Of a stretch of DNA of 50,083 bases, positions 27,515 through 35,093 are shown piece after piece. The notes below the pieces were generated by a model, which saw nothing but the letters and a program-made list of their open reading frames with translations, did not search any database and had not been told where the DNA came from. Source of the stretch: AM-1111 sp046302135 (lineage in GTDB: Bacteria; Bacteroidota; Bacteroidia; B-17B0; Aurantibacillaceae); the NCBI GenBank assembly GCA_046302135.1, contig JBKCIQ010000054.1:1-50083 (forward strand), given 5' to 3'. The stretch's first letter is position 1, and each line of letters opens with the position of its first letter. The translations under genes were made by a program, and so were the position numbers.

Positions 27515-28323
27515 GATCTGCCTAAGGCTGATTTTACTACATGTTTAGCCCATTGTTTCATGTTGAAATAAACGAGATTTGCGGCTTTATTATCACGTAT
27601 ATCATGTTGCATTATTTTGTGTGCCTCGCATAAATCAAGTTCCTCAAGCCGTGATCCATTTACTTCTTTTGACCTCAAAATTCCTTTATTTAAAAAAATA
27701 CCATGCAACGGATTTACATTGTTTATGTAACCTGATTTTTTTGCATATAGCGTGAATTTTATTTTTTCAGAATGCCCGTCTGAAAAAGTGTAATTGATCG
27801 GTATTTTTTTGAAACTTCTGTATTTCACATTTTCAATTTGCTCAGTATAATGTGCGAAAGTAAGCGAAGATTGTAAATCCAAATCAATAATAATCATGGT
27901 AGCGCACCGTTTATATAAAAAACCAAAAGGAGAGTCTTCCGAAAAAGAGTCAGTATTTTTGATGGAACAAAGTTCATTCTGGTATTTTCCCCAAACAGCA
28001 AAAGAATGCAAGGCGTTGAAAGTTCTTAAAAAACCTTCTTGTCTTAATGCGTATTGAGCCAATATACCTGTTATTGGTTGAGTATTAATGATGTCAAAGT
28101 AACCTTTTTTTCTCAGATCATAATTAAAGGTAGGAATCAGAAGCGTGCCATCAGTACCTAATTTTTCTAAAAAGGAATTTATAAATACTGATGGGTCAAA
28201 TCTTTCGCCGTTTTTCCTTGCTGTGTTGGCGAGTTTTGTAATGTCTGCCGCAAGATAAATAATTGAACCCTTTTGAATATGAAAATAATCTGCAATTTTT
28301 TTGTAAGGAACATATTTATCCAT
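27511..28323 (-). CDS. AAC(3)-family N-acyltransferase
   Basis: The fold is that of the aminoglycoside 3-N-acetyltransferase family. Signs are an N-terminal YLAADITKLANTARKNG region, the motif GTLLIPTFNYDLRKKGYF near residue 75, ALHSFAVWG near 105, and EDSPFGFLYKR near 125. Chromosomal members of this family in glycan operons are thought to acylate amino sugars or amino acids rather than drugs. The length is 270 residues. The ATG lies one base after the stop of the GNAT gene upstream, and the 3' end overlaps the deacetylase. Antibiotic resistance cannot be claimed from sequence, and the context argues against it. Confidence 0.78.
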   Translation of the reverse strand: MDKYVPYKKIADYFHIQKGSIIYLAADITKLANTARKNGERFDPSVFINSFLEKLGTDGTLLIPTFNYDLRKKGYFDIINTQPITGILAQYALRQEGFLRTFNALHSFAVWGKYQNELCSIKNTDSFSEDSPFGFLYKRCATMIIIDLDLQSSLTFAHYTEQIENVKYRSFKKIPINYTFSDGHSEKIKFTLYAKKSGYINNVNPLHGIFLNKGILRSKEVNGSRLEELDLCEAHKIMQHDIRDNKAANLVYFNMKQWAKHVVKSALGRS

Positions 28324-28324
28324 C

Positions 28325-28792
28325 TCAAAATTTTAATCTCATTTGGTTCAATTCTTCTTCAAATCCCATTTTCTTCCAAAATTTTTCAGCAGTATAATTA
28401 TTTTTTAATACTTGTAACTCTATGCTGTGTACATTTTTCTCTTTAAACCAATTTATCATTTCTGTAAACATCAAAGTAGCGGTATCCCCTCCCCTATTTG
28501 GTTTTTTAATGTAAAAATGAGCTACAGTTCCAATTCTTAGATTGCCAAGATAATCAGGAGATATTTTTAATTGCCCATGTGCGAATCCGATTGGTTTTCC
28601 AGAAAACTCAGCAATAATAAGAATAGATGTTTTACCCACACTTCTTTTTAAGGCGTCAAGCCACAATTCGTTTCCTTTTGATGCCAGAGGCAAGAGGCAT
28701 TCACTCTCAGATAATTCGGAATAATATTCCAAGAACATTTCAGACAATTGATCAATTGCCTTATATGAATTATCTGCTATAAATATTTTCAT
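28325..28792 (-). CDS. GNAT-family N-acyltransferase
   Basis: A 155-residue single-domain GNAT. The acyl-CoA/phosphopantetheine region is the segment AHFYIKKPNRGGDTATLMFT near residues 90-110, and the C-terminal motif is ELQVLKNNYTAEKFWKKMGF, typical of RimI-like acetyltransferases. The acceptor is unknown. The gene abuts the carrier-protein gene (stop and ATG adjacent) and precedes the AAC(3)-like gene by one base. Such tight packing with an adenylation enzyme and a carrier protein suggests it acts on, or uses, a carrier-bound acyl group. Confidence 0.83.
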   Translation of the reverse strand: MKIFIADNSYKAIDQLSEMFLEYYSELSESECLLPLASKGNELWLDALKRSVGKTSILIIAEFSGKPIGFAHGQLKISPDYLGNLRIGTVAHFYIKKPNRGGDTATLMFTEMINWFKEKNVHSIELQVLKNNYTAEKFWKKMGFEEELNQMRLKF

Positions 28793-29056
28793 CTAAGGAA
28801 TTAAAGAATTTTCAATGATTTCTACAAGCTTACCAAATTTTGTAAACTCTGAAGGGTTATATTTTTCCAAATCAACATTAACCTTAAATTCAGATTCACA
28901 AATTCCAATTAAGTCAACAAAAGACAGTGAATCGAAAATACCTTCTTTGACAAGATCCGTATCATTTTTTAATGATATGGCATTAATGCCTAATAATCGG
29001 CACTGCAGATTTGACCTTTCCTGAATAAAATCTTTAATTAATTCCTTTCTCTGCAT
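28793..29056 (-). CDS. free-standing acyl/peptidyl carrier protein
   Basis: An 87-residue carrier protein with the phosphopantetheine site GIFDSLSFVDL (Ser43) and a helical, acidic C-terminal half. I chose the ATG at 29056, giving the normal carrier length and a 23-base overlap with the adenylation gene; an upstream TTG at 29095 would add 13 residues inside that gene. FabF/FabG-type neighbours are absent, so it is not the housekeeping AcpP of fatty-acid synthesis. Overlap with the adenylation gene argues that the two form a pair, like DltA/DltC. Confidence 0.9.
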   Translation of the reverse strand: MQRKELIKDFIQERSNLQCRLLGINAISLKNDTDLVKEGIFDSLSFVDLIGICESEFKVNVDLEKYNPSEFTKFGKLVEIIENSLIP

Positions 29057-30527
29057 ATTCTTTTTGATACCATTCTTTAATTGCGTTCCTGTCAATCTTT
29101 CGGTTAGAGTTATGAGGAAACTCTTTTAAAAATACAAAAAATTTAGGAATCATGTAGGTAGGAAGAAGTTCTGATAATTTTGATTTAATAGTTGAAATTT
29201 CTAATTCTTTATCAGATTGAATCACCGACACCAAATTGGAATAATTATTATTTTCGGAAATAAAACAAATTGTATTCATAAAGTTGAAGTTTCGAATAAT
29301 GCAATTTTCAATCTCATGTAATTCTATTCGAAAACCATTCAGTTTTACCTGCGCATCTTTTCTTCCAAGATAATAAAGGTCTCCTTCTCCATCTTTTTTT
29401 ACCAAATCACCCGTCCTATACCAAATCTCACCATTAGAATCTGTAAAAAAATGATTAGAATTTATTCCCTTATTGAAATATGAATGAATGACTTGCTTAC
29501 CTTTTAGTAGCAACTCTCCTACTTCAGAAGCAATATTTTCGTCATTCAAAATTAAAAATTCATTGCACTTAAATACTTTTCCTAATGAAATGTTACCGTG
29601 TAGCTCCTTTGGTTGAGTTTTAATCTCGTAAGAAGTGACTGATATTGTTGCTTCTGTTGGTCCATAAAGATTAAAGATTTTAGCTGCTTTACTGATACTG
29701 TTTTTAAAATTTAATGCGGTATCAGTAGAAAGTGCTTCGCCGCATAAAAGTGCATTTTTTATTGAGGGAAAATTTTCAGTTTTTAGCTGTTTCAACTTTA
29801 TCATTTGCCTAATTAATGAAGGGACAGAAAACCAGTGAGTTATCTTATTTGACTTAATATAATTTGCAGGTGAAATTAAATCATTTTCCGTAGGAACACA
29901 TAGAGTCGCGCCATTAATAAATGTCATAAAAATATCATGCACACTTAAATCAAAGGTAAGATCGAAAGTATGACTAAGAATATCGTCAGGATTAACATTA
30001 CAAATATTTTGAACCGAATCAAGATAATTAATGAGTTGATTATTTTTAATTAAAACCCCTTTTGGTCTACCGGTACTTCCACTAGTAAACAACATGTAAA
30101 CCGGTTCGTCGGCCTGATATTTATATTTAATGCGCTGATTGTCATAATTAACTTTATCAGGATTAATAAACAAATCTGAAAAAGAAACATTTTTATATTC
30201 AATTTCGTTAGCTGATAGAATTATTTTGACTTGTGATTCGTTAATTATTTGTTGATTCCTTGCATTTGGAAATTTCGGATTTAAAGGAATGTAGGCTTTA
30301 CCCGCTTTCAATATTCCAATGATAAATGAATATGTAGGAAATTCTTTTTCAGCCCATACACCAATAAACTTCTCATCTATAAAATTCTTTAAAAGGTAAT
30401 TGGCAACTTTATTGGATAACAAATCTAATTCCTCGTAAGTATAAGTTGCAGACCCTTTTTTTAAGGCAATACTTTTGTAACGTTTATTAAATGATAATTC
30501 TAATCTATGAACAAGAATGTCATCCAT
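29034..30527 (-). CDS. stand-alone amino-acid adenylation enzyme (DltA/NRPS A-domain type)
   Basis: An ANL-superfamily enzyme of 497 residues that should activate a carboxylic acid as the acyl-AMP and load it on a carrier protein. Motifs in order: A3 LFTSGSTGRPKGV at 146-158; A4 TFDLSVHDIF near 191-200, with an Asp at the position that binds the substrate alpha-amino group in amino-acid-activating members; A5 NLYGPTEATISV at 286-297; A7/A8 RTGDLVKKDGEGDLYYLGRK; and A10 NSNRKIDR with the catalytic lysine. It has no condensation, thioesterase or DltB-like partner nearby. Substrate is inferred to be an amino acid. It begins three bases after the toroid gene and overlaps the carrier gene. Confidence 0.9.
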   Translation of the reverse strand: MDDILVHRLELSFNKRYKSIALKKGSATYTYEELDLLSNKVANYLLKNFIDEKFIGVWAEKEFPTYSFIIGILKAGKAYIPLNPKFPNARNQQIINESQVKIILSANEIEYKNVSFSDLFINPDKVNYDNQRIKYKYQADEPVYMLFTSGSTGRPKGVLIKNNQLINYLDSVQNICNVNPDDILSHTFDLTFDLSVHDIFMTFINGATLCVPTENDLISPANYIKSNKITHWFSVPSLIRQMIKLKQLKTENFPSIKNALLCGEALSTDTALNFKNSISKAAKIFNLYGPTEATISVTSYEIKTQPKELHGNISLGKVFKCNEFLILNDENIASEVGELLLKGKQVIHSYFNKGINSNHFFTDSNGEIWYRTGDLVKKDGEGDLYYLGRKDAQVKLNGFRIELHEIENCIIRNFNFMNTICFISENNNYSNLVSVIQSDKELEISTIKSKLSELLPTYMIPKFFVFLKEFPHNSNRKIDRNAIKEWYQKEYAEKGIN

Positions 30528-30530
30528 CTG

Positions 30531-31727
30531 CTATTTATTTAAATCTTCCTCCAACATTAATGCATCCAATAAATACTTTGTTGCCCAGTTGGGAAAGGCA
30601 AAGGGTTCGTATCTACCCCAAATTGGAAATGAACCCTGTAAAGCACCATTTATTTTTATATCCATGTTCAAAGTTTCGGACTGTATAGCACATAGAAATG
30701 AATTCATCTTTTTTGCTCCATCTAAATATTTTTTATCACCAGATATTTCATAAAGTTTTAGCCATACGATCGAAATTTGTGCTCCTCCCGTACAAATAAA
30801 AGACTCGGAGGGATTCCATTGATCATCATACCGACCCCACAAATAATTATTACTTACAAAAATCTTCAAAATTTCATCTGCTCCAAGCATAACATTTTTA
30901 ACAAGGTCTTTATTCGGTAATATATTAGCACATTCTATGAGTCCATCTAGTGTATATGCGATAGTATGAAGAATTGGACGGGAGTTGTGTTTTATGGTAT
31001 TATCGCAATCCTCAAACCACCCATTTGCTTTTATTTTCGTTTTTATTACCCATTTAATATTTTTTTCAGCGGCAATTTTATATTTTTCCTCATTGGTAAT
31101 TTGCCATAACAAAAGTAATGGTGCAGAAACATAGGTTTCATAAACCCTTGCCACATTCATAAAAGCAAATTTCTTCCAGCTTCCATCATCCTCTTGCACC
31201 ATGCATAGCCAATCACCTGCTTTTATGCATGAGTTTAGGTATTTTTTTTCAGATGTAAATTTGTAAACACGCAACAATCCGCGTATTACTTGCCCTGTAT
31301 TAAACACTACTTCCGATTTGGTTTCATTCACATATCCACTTTGCCAACCACCACTCTGTTTTTGAATTGAAATAAGCCAATCAGCGCATTTAATGAGTTG
31401 GGAAATATTTTTATCTTTTTTATACTTCAATGTATAGTTCAAAAGACTGTCAATAATATAACCGGATGTTTCAGGATAACTGCTTGTATGTCCTTCAATA
31501 ATTCTATAAGTACTGAAGCCATAGTCATTAGAAAAATTTTGATTTTTAAATAACCAGTTGGCGGAAGAGTGCAATGCATTTGACTTCTGAACTATTTCGT
31601 AATCAGAAAAGTTTATTTTTCTTAATCCTAAATACCATTTAAAATCTCTAAATAAAATTTTTCTTCCTTCCTTTTTTAAAAGCGTATTTGAAAAATATTT
31701 AAAGTATCGTACTATGGACTTAATCAT
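30531..31727 (-). CDS. alpha/alpha-toroid protein of unknown activity
   Basis: The 398 residues contain repeated helix pairs with terpenoid-cyclase/glycosidase-like turns: LHSSANWLFKNQNF, SIQKQSGGWQSGYV, MVQEDDGSWKKFAF, ICTGGAQISIVWLKLYE. These fit an (alpha/alpha)6 barrel such as found in prenyltransferases, six-hairpin glycosidases and uronyl epimerases. No catalytic set can be picked out. There is no signal peptide. It overlaps the deacetylase gene upstream by four bases. Some homologues are labelled delta-aminolevulinic acid dehydratase in databases, which does not fit this fold. Confidence 0.65.
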   Translation of the reverse strand: MIKSIVRYFKYFSNTLLKKEGRKILFRDFKWYLGLRKINFSDYEIVQKSNALHSSANWLFKNQNFSNDYGFSTYRIIEGHTSSYPETSGYIIDSLLNYTLKYKKDKNISQLIKCADWLISIQKQSGGWQSGYVNETKSEVVFNTGQVIRGLLRVYKFTSEKKYLNSCIKAGDWLCMVQEDDGSWKKFAFMNVARVYETYVSAPLLLLWQITNEEKYKIAAEKNIKWVIKTKIKANGWFEDCDNTIKHNSRPILHTIAYTLDGLIECANILPNKDLVKNVMLGADEILKIFVSNNYLWGRYDDQWNPSESFICTGGAQISIVWLKLYEISGDKKYLDGAKKMNSFLCAIQSETLNMDIKINGALQGSFPIWGRYEPFAFPNWATKYLLDALMLEEDLNK

Positions 31728-33040
31728 TTTCGAATTGCCTCAATTACAACTTGCTCATATAAATTTTCCCAACCTTTCCATTCCCCATAGTTACCCATAG
31801 ACTCGTTGTGAAATGATGACACAAAAGTCCCGTTAGATTCTTTTATTTTATCAATTAATGATTTGGCACATTGAAAAGCCTGCTCAGGATTCATTTTCAT
31901 ATTATATTTTAAACAGGATTCAGAGAAAACGAGAGGATGAACTCTAAGAGAGGTCTCAACTTCATTTTCCAAATCATACCAAAAAAAACTACTGCTAGTT
32001 CCTGCTCTAAATCCTGGGAGATCATGATAACCCATACTAAAATCATTTTTTACATCATTTTCTATTAATATCTGGTATGTTACGGGAAAATTAAGAACTG
32101 AAAAATGTTGTCTGCTACACTTAACCTCTTTGTGGGTTATTCTACCTAGTCGTGAAATCTCTTTTTTTACTACAGATGCAATCCCGGTACTTGCAAAAGA
32201 TGGATGTATACCAATCTCTGCATAATCAGATAAATTTTTAATCAAAAGCTGAAGATGTCTGTTATTTGAAGGTATGTTTTTGTCATTAACACCATAATCG
32301 CCTAATAAGAAAAAATAAATTACCTCTATTTTATACTTTTTTTGAATATCCAATTGATAATTATAGGTGTCAAATGGATCTTGTATTCTTCCTAAAATTG
32401 CTTTTGTCCTATCAAAAATATTATTTTTATTAAGGTTCAAAATGGCACGAAAATATCCACCAAGCGAACGCATCAGGCCTTTAAATTTAAACGAATAAGC
32501 GTTATCAATATCAATGGTTGAAATGAACTTGTATTGAGGCAATCTGAGAATGAGATTTGGATATTTATTTTTTAATTCAATTGAAAAAAATTTAATCCAA
32601 TGATTAACGATGGGTATATTCAAAAAGCCATGAGCGAAAGCTACACTGCTCTCAGCTTCAAATCTATTGTAACCATCTTTAATATGAGGAAGGTATTCTT
32701 CATATCTGGAAACGAGAAAAAAAACTGCAGAAAAAACATCAAAAGAAAATCCTGATGAAGAATTGTTACTAAACAAAGTTACTAATCCCGAATAGTTTCC
32801 AATTGCAAGATTTTGATGTTTAATCCCGCTTTCAAATAGTAACCGATGTGATTTGATGTAAAATGAATCCTGATAATTTTGGCCTTCTGAATATTCTATT
32901 TTAAACAAATTAGAAGCCATAAACTCTTCCTTTTTATCTGTTATAGAAAAATTAAGACCCAAATTATCCTTTAAAATTAAATTTGCAGCATATTTAAGCC
33001 TTGAGCTAATTTTAGTAGAATATAATATTAAAGAATCCAA
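31724..33040 (-). CDS. polysaccharide deacetylase-like protein with DUF7033-type N-terminus (paralogue 2)
   Basis: The architecture matches the protein at 26207-27514. The N-terminal region has FDVFSAVFFLVSRYEEYL; the NodB-like core has FISTIDIDNAYS near residue 170, GIHPSFASTGI near 280, CSRQHFSVLNFP near 305 and LPGFRAGTSSSFFWYDL near 345. Where paralogue 1 reads HPSYH, this one reads HPSFA, so the putative metal site may differ. Cytoplasmic, no signal peptide. It follows wecB by one base, which suggests action on a ManNAc/GlcNAc-derived substrate (inference), and overlaps the toroid gene by four bases. Confidence 0.8.
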   Translation of the reverse strand: MDSLILYSTKISSRLKYAANLILKDNLGLNFSITDKKEEFMASNLFKIEYSEGQNYQDSFYIKSHRLLFESGIKHQNLAIGNYSGLVTLFSNNSSSGFSFDVFSAVFFLVSRYEEYLPHIKDGYNRFEAESSVAFAHGFLNIPIVNHWIKFFSIELKNKYPNLILRLPQYKFISTIDIDNAYSFKFKGLMRSLGGYFRAILNLNKNNIFDRTKAILGRIQDPFDTYNYQLDIQKKYKIEVIYFFLLGDYGVNDKNIPSNNRHLQLLIKNLSDYAEIGIHPSFASTGIASVVKKEISRLGRITHKEVKCSRQHFSVLNFPVTYQILIENDVKNDFSMGYHDLPGFRAGTSSSFFWYDLENEVETSLRVHPLVFSESCLKYNMKMNPEQAFQCAKSLIDKIKESNGTFVSSFHNESMGNYGEWKGWENLYEQVVIEAIRK

Positions 33041-33041
33041 A

Positions 33042-34184
33042 TCAGGATAAATTATTTAATATGCATTTTGCTACGAATTTAGCTGCATCCCCATTACCAT
33101 AAAAATCAGGGAAAATGGTAGGAGGATTTTGCTTAAAACGTAAAAAGGTCTCAAATATTTTTGCAGAATCAGAATTTCCACTCAATATAGCTGCGCCACA
33201 TTCGACCAATTCTATCCACTCCGTTTCTTCACGTAACACTACACAAGGTTTTTTAAAATAAAAAGCTTCCTTTTGAACACCACCTGAATCAGTTATAATC
33301 ATATCACAATTTTTCTCTAATGATATCATATCCAAAAATGAAACCGGTTCACAAACGATAATTTTTTTCGAATTAATTAAATCTTTTTTAGAATCAATTG
33401 ATAGAAATTGCTCCATCATTTTTTTTGTTCTTGGATGTACAGGAAAAATAACCTGTTGCTCCTGCCCTATTTTAATTAGGGCATTTATTATTGCATTTAA
33501 CTTTTCAGGATGATCAGTGTTTGTGTTTCTATGAACTGTTGCAAGAATAAACTTACCCGGAGTTAAATGAAATCTTTTTAACACTTCTGATTTTTTATCT
33601 GCCAAGTCAGAAAAAAAAATACTATTGTCCAGCATTACATCACCACAGTGGTAAATTTTTGGATTACTAACGCTATATGGTGGGTTGTTATTTTCCTGGA
33701 AACCCTCGTTTATTAAGTTTTTATACCCTGCTAAAGTTGGTGTAAAAAGTAGAGTCGATACCTTATCTGCATAAACTCTATTTCTTTCCTCTGGCATATT
33801 ATTGTTCCATGACCTCAAACCGGCTTCTATGTGAACAAGAGGTATTTTAGATTCAAATGCTGCCTTGGCACCTGAATAAGTAGAATTGGTATCACCATAA
33901 ACTACAACTAAATCAGGAGTTTCAATATGGATTACTTTATTAATCTCCCTTTCCATTTCAATCATTTGCTCCTCCGGAGTAGTTCCTTTTAATGAAAGCG
34001 TATAATTTGGAATAGGGATTTTTAGCTCCTCAAAGAAAACATTACTCATGTTATTGTCGTAATGCTGTCCGGTATGTAAAATGACTTCAACTAAATTATT
34101 TGAAAAATGATTTGCAATGGTTCTGCTTAAAGCGGCCGCTTTAATAATCTGTGGTCTCGCACCTACTATTGTGAGTATTTTCAT
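33042..34184 (-). CDS. wecB: non-hydrolysing UDP-N-acetylglucosamine 2-epimerase
   Basis: WecB interconverts UDP-GlcNAc and UDP-ManNAc for surface polysaccharide synthesis in the cytoplasm. The family signatures are MKILTIVGARPQIIKAAAL at the N-terminus, HTGQHYDNNMSNVFFEEL near residue 38, VYGDTNSTYSGAKAA near 95, HIEAGLRSWNNNMPEERNR near 118, and ITDSGGVQKEAFY near 297. The length (380) is normal. It lies eight bases downstream of radC and one base upstream of a deacetylase paralogue. No ManNAc dehydrogenase (wecC) is in the window, so the ManNAc may be used as such or processed by the neighbouring genes. Confidence 0.95.
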   Translation of the reverse strand: MKILTIVGARPQIIKAAALSRTIANHFSNNLVEVILHTGQHYDNNMSNVFFEELKIPIPNYTLSLKGTTPEEQMIEMEREINKVIHIETPDLVVVYGDTNSTYSGAKAAFESKIPLVHIEAGLRSWNNNMPEERNRVYADKVSTLLFTPTLAGYKNLINEGFQENNNPPYSVSNPKIYHCGDVMLDNSIFFSDLADKKSEVLKRFHLTPGKFILATVHRNTNTDHPEKLNAIINALIKIGQEQQVIFPVHPRTKKMMEQFLSIDSKKDLINSKKIIVCEPVSFLDMISLEKNCDMIITDSGGVQKEAFYFKKPCVVLREETEWIELVECGAAILSGNSDSAKIFETFLRFKQNPPTIFPDFYGNGDAAKFVAKCILNNLS

Positions 34185-34192
34185 TTTAAAAA

Positions 34193-34891
34193 TTATAAAA
34201 GTCCTTCGTCGGCAAAACTTGTGTATTTATTTTCATAAATTATAATATGATCGGAAACAGACATATCAAATAACCGAGCTGCCTCAACTATTTTTTTTGT
34301 AACAGCAATATCTTCTTTACTTGGATTTGAACTTCCGCCGGGATGATTATGAAACAAAAGTATACTTGATGCGAGAACCTCTATACCATTTTTAATAATT
34401 ATTTTAACATCCACAACAGTGCCCTTAGTTCCACCACTGCTGAGCATTTGCTGCTTAATAACTCCGGCTGATCTGTTGAGATAAACAACATGAAACTCTT
34501 CATGAGGGAGATCTATAAATTTTGGTCTCATTAAGTCATAGGCATCTTTACTACATTTTATCCGTTTTAATTCCGTTGGACTATTATCACTTCTTCTTCT
34601 TCCAAGCTCAAGTGCCGATGCAATGGTTAAAGCTTTGGCTACACCTATTCCTTTGAACTTTTTAAAATCCTGCAATGTAAATTTACCCAATTGATGCAAA
34701 TCATTTCCGGCTGCAGTCATTATCTTTCTGCACAACTCTACTGCACTCTCCTTTCTTGTTCCACTACCTATCAAAATTGCCATTAACTCTGCATCTGATA
34801 GTGCACTTTTTCCTTTAAGTAAAAATTTTTCTCTGGGACGATCTTCTTGAGACCAGCTTGTTATTGCCCTTGTGTTCAATGAGAAATCCAT
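34193..34891 (-). CDS. radC: RadC/MPN-domain protein
   Basis: The N-terminal helix-hairpin-helix-like part (EDRPREKFLLKGKSALSDAE) is followed by the JAMM metal site LFHNHPGGSSNPSKED near residues 180-195. Named for DNA repair in older work, the family's biochemical role is not settled. I chose the ATG at 34891, which puts the start at the conserved WSQEDRPREK region and gives 232 residues. A longer form from 34951 would begin inside the promoter described at 34953-34983 and is rejected. It is the first gene of the minus-strand run that continues into wecB. Confidence 0.93.
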   Translation of the reverse strand: MDFSLNTRAITSWSQEDRPREKFLLKGKSALSDAELMAILIGSGTRKESAVELCRKIMTAAGNDLHQLGKFTLQDFKKFKGIGVAKALTIASALELGRRRSDNSPTELKRIKCSKDAYDLMRPKFIDLPHEEFHVVYLNRSAGVIKQQMLSSGGTKGTVVDVKIIIKNGIEVLASSILLFHNHPGGSSNPSKEDIAVTKKIVEAARLFDMSVSDHIIIYENKYTSFADEGLL

Positions 34892-34952
34892 AACACAAAT
34901 TTGCTGCAAATATTCGGAGATTTTAAATGAAAAAAAACTTTTTAATAACACT

Positions 34953-34983
34953 CAAACCTAAACACAATAATTTAATTTACAAA
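34953..34983 (-). promoter_or_regulatory. consensus Bacteroidota promoter upstream of radC
   Basis: On the minus strand TTTG (34983-34980), a 19-base spacer and TAGGTTTG (34960-34953) match the TTTG-N19-TAnnTTTG consensus at every defined position. Transcription would begin roughly at 34945, about 55 bases before the radC ATG. It is the best promoter match in the window. Confidence 0.7.
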
Positions 34984-35040
34984 TACTTATATATATTCTT
35001 TAGCCTATCTTTTTAAAATGGAACCAATTATGTTTTCAAA

Positions 35041-35052
35041 ATTGTATACAAT
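35041..35052. repeat. 12-base perfect palindrome
   Basis: ATTGTATACAAT lies between the crtYcd stop and the radC promoter, about 58 bases upstream of the -33 box. It has the form of a dimeric regulator site but no known regulator is implied. Confidence 0.5.
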
Positions 35053-35071
35053 CAATAATCTCAATTTAACC

Positions 35072-35086
35072 TTTCAATCATTGAAA
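35072..35086. repeat. inverted repeat just past crtYcd
   Basis: TTTCAAT and ATTGAAA flank one C, beginning seven bases after the end of crtYcd on the minus strand. It might help end the carotenoid transcript, but no T-run follows. Confidence 0.4.
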
Positions 35087-35093
35087 TTATTTC

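Noticed and set aside
27511..28323. Aminoglycoside resistance gene
   Set aside because: AAC(3)-fold similarity alone does not show drug acetylation, and the gene is embedded in a glycan/acyl-transfer run.
34892..34951. N-terminal extension of RadC from 34951
   Set aside because: It begins inside the consensus promoter at 34953-34983, lacks family similarity, and the conserved region starts at the ATG at 34891.
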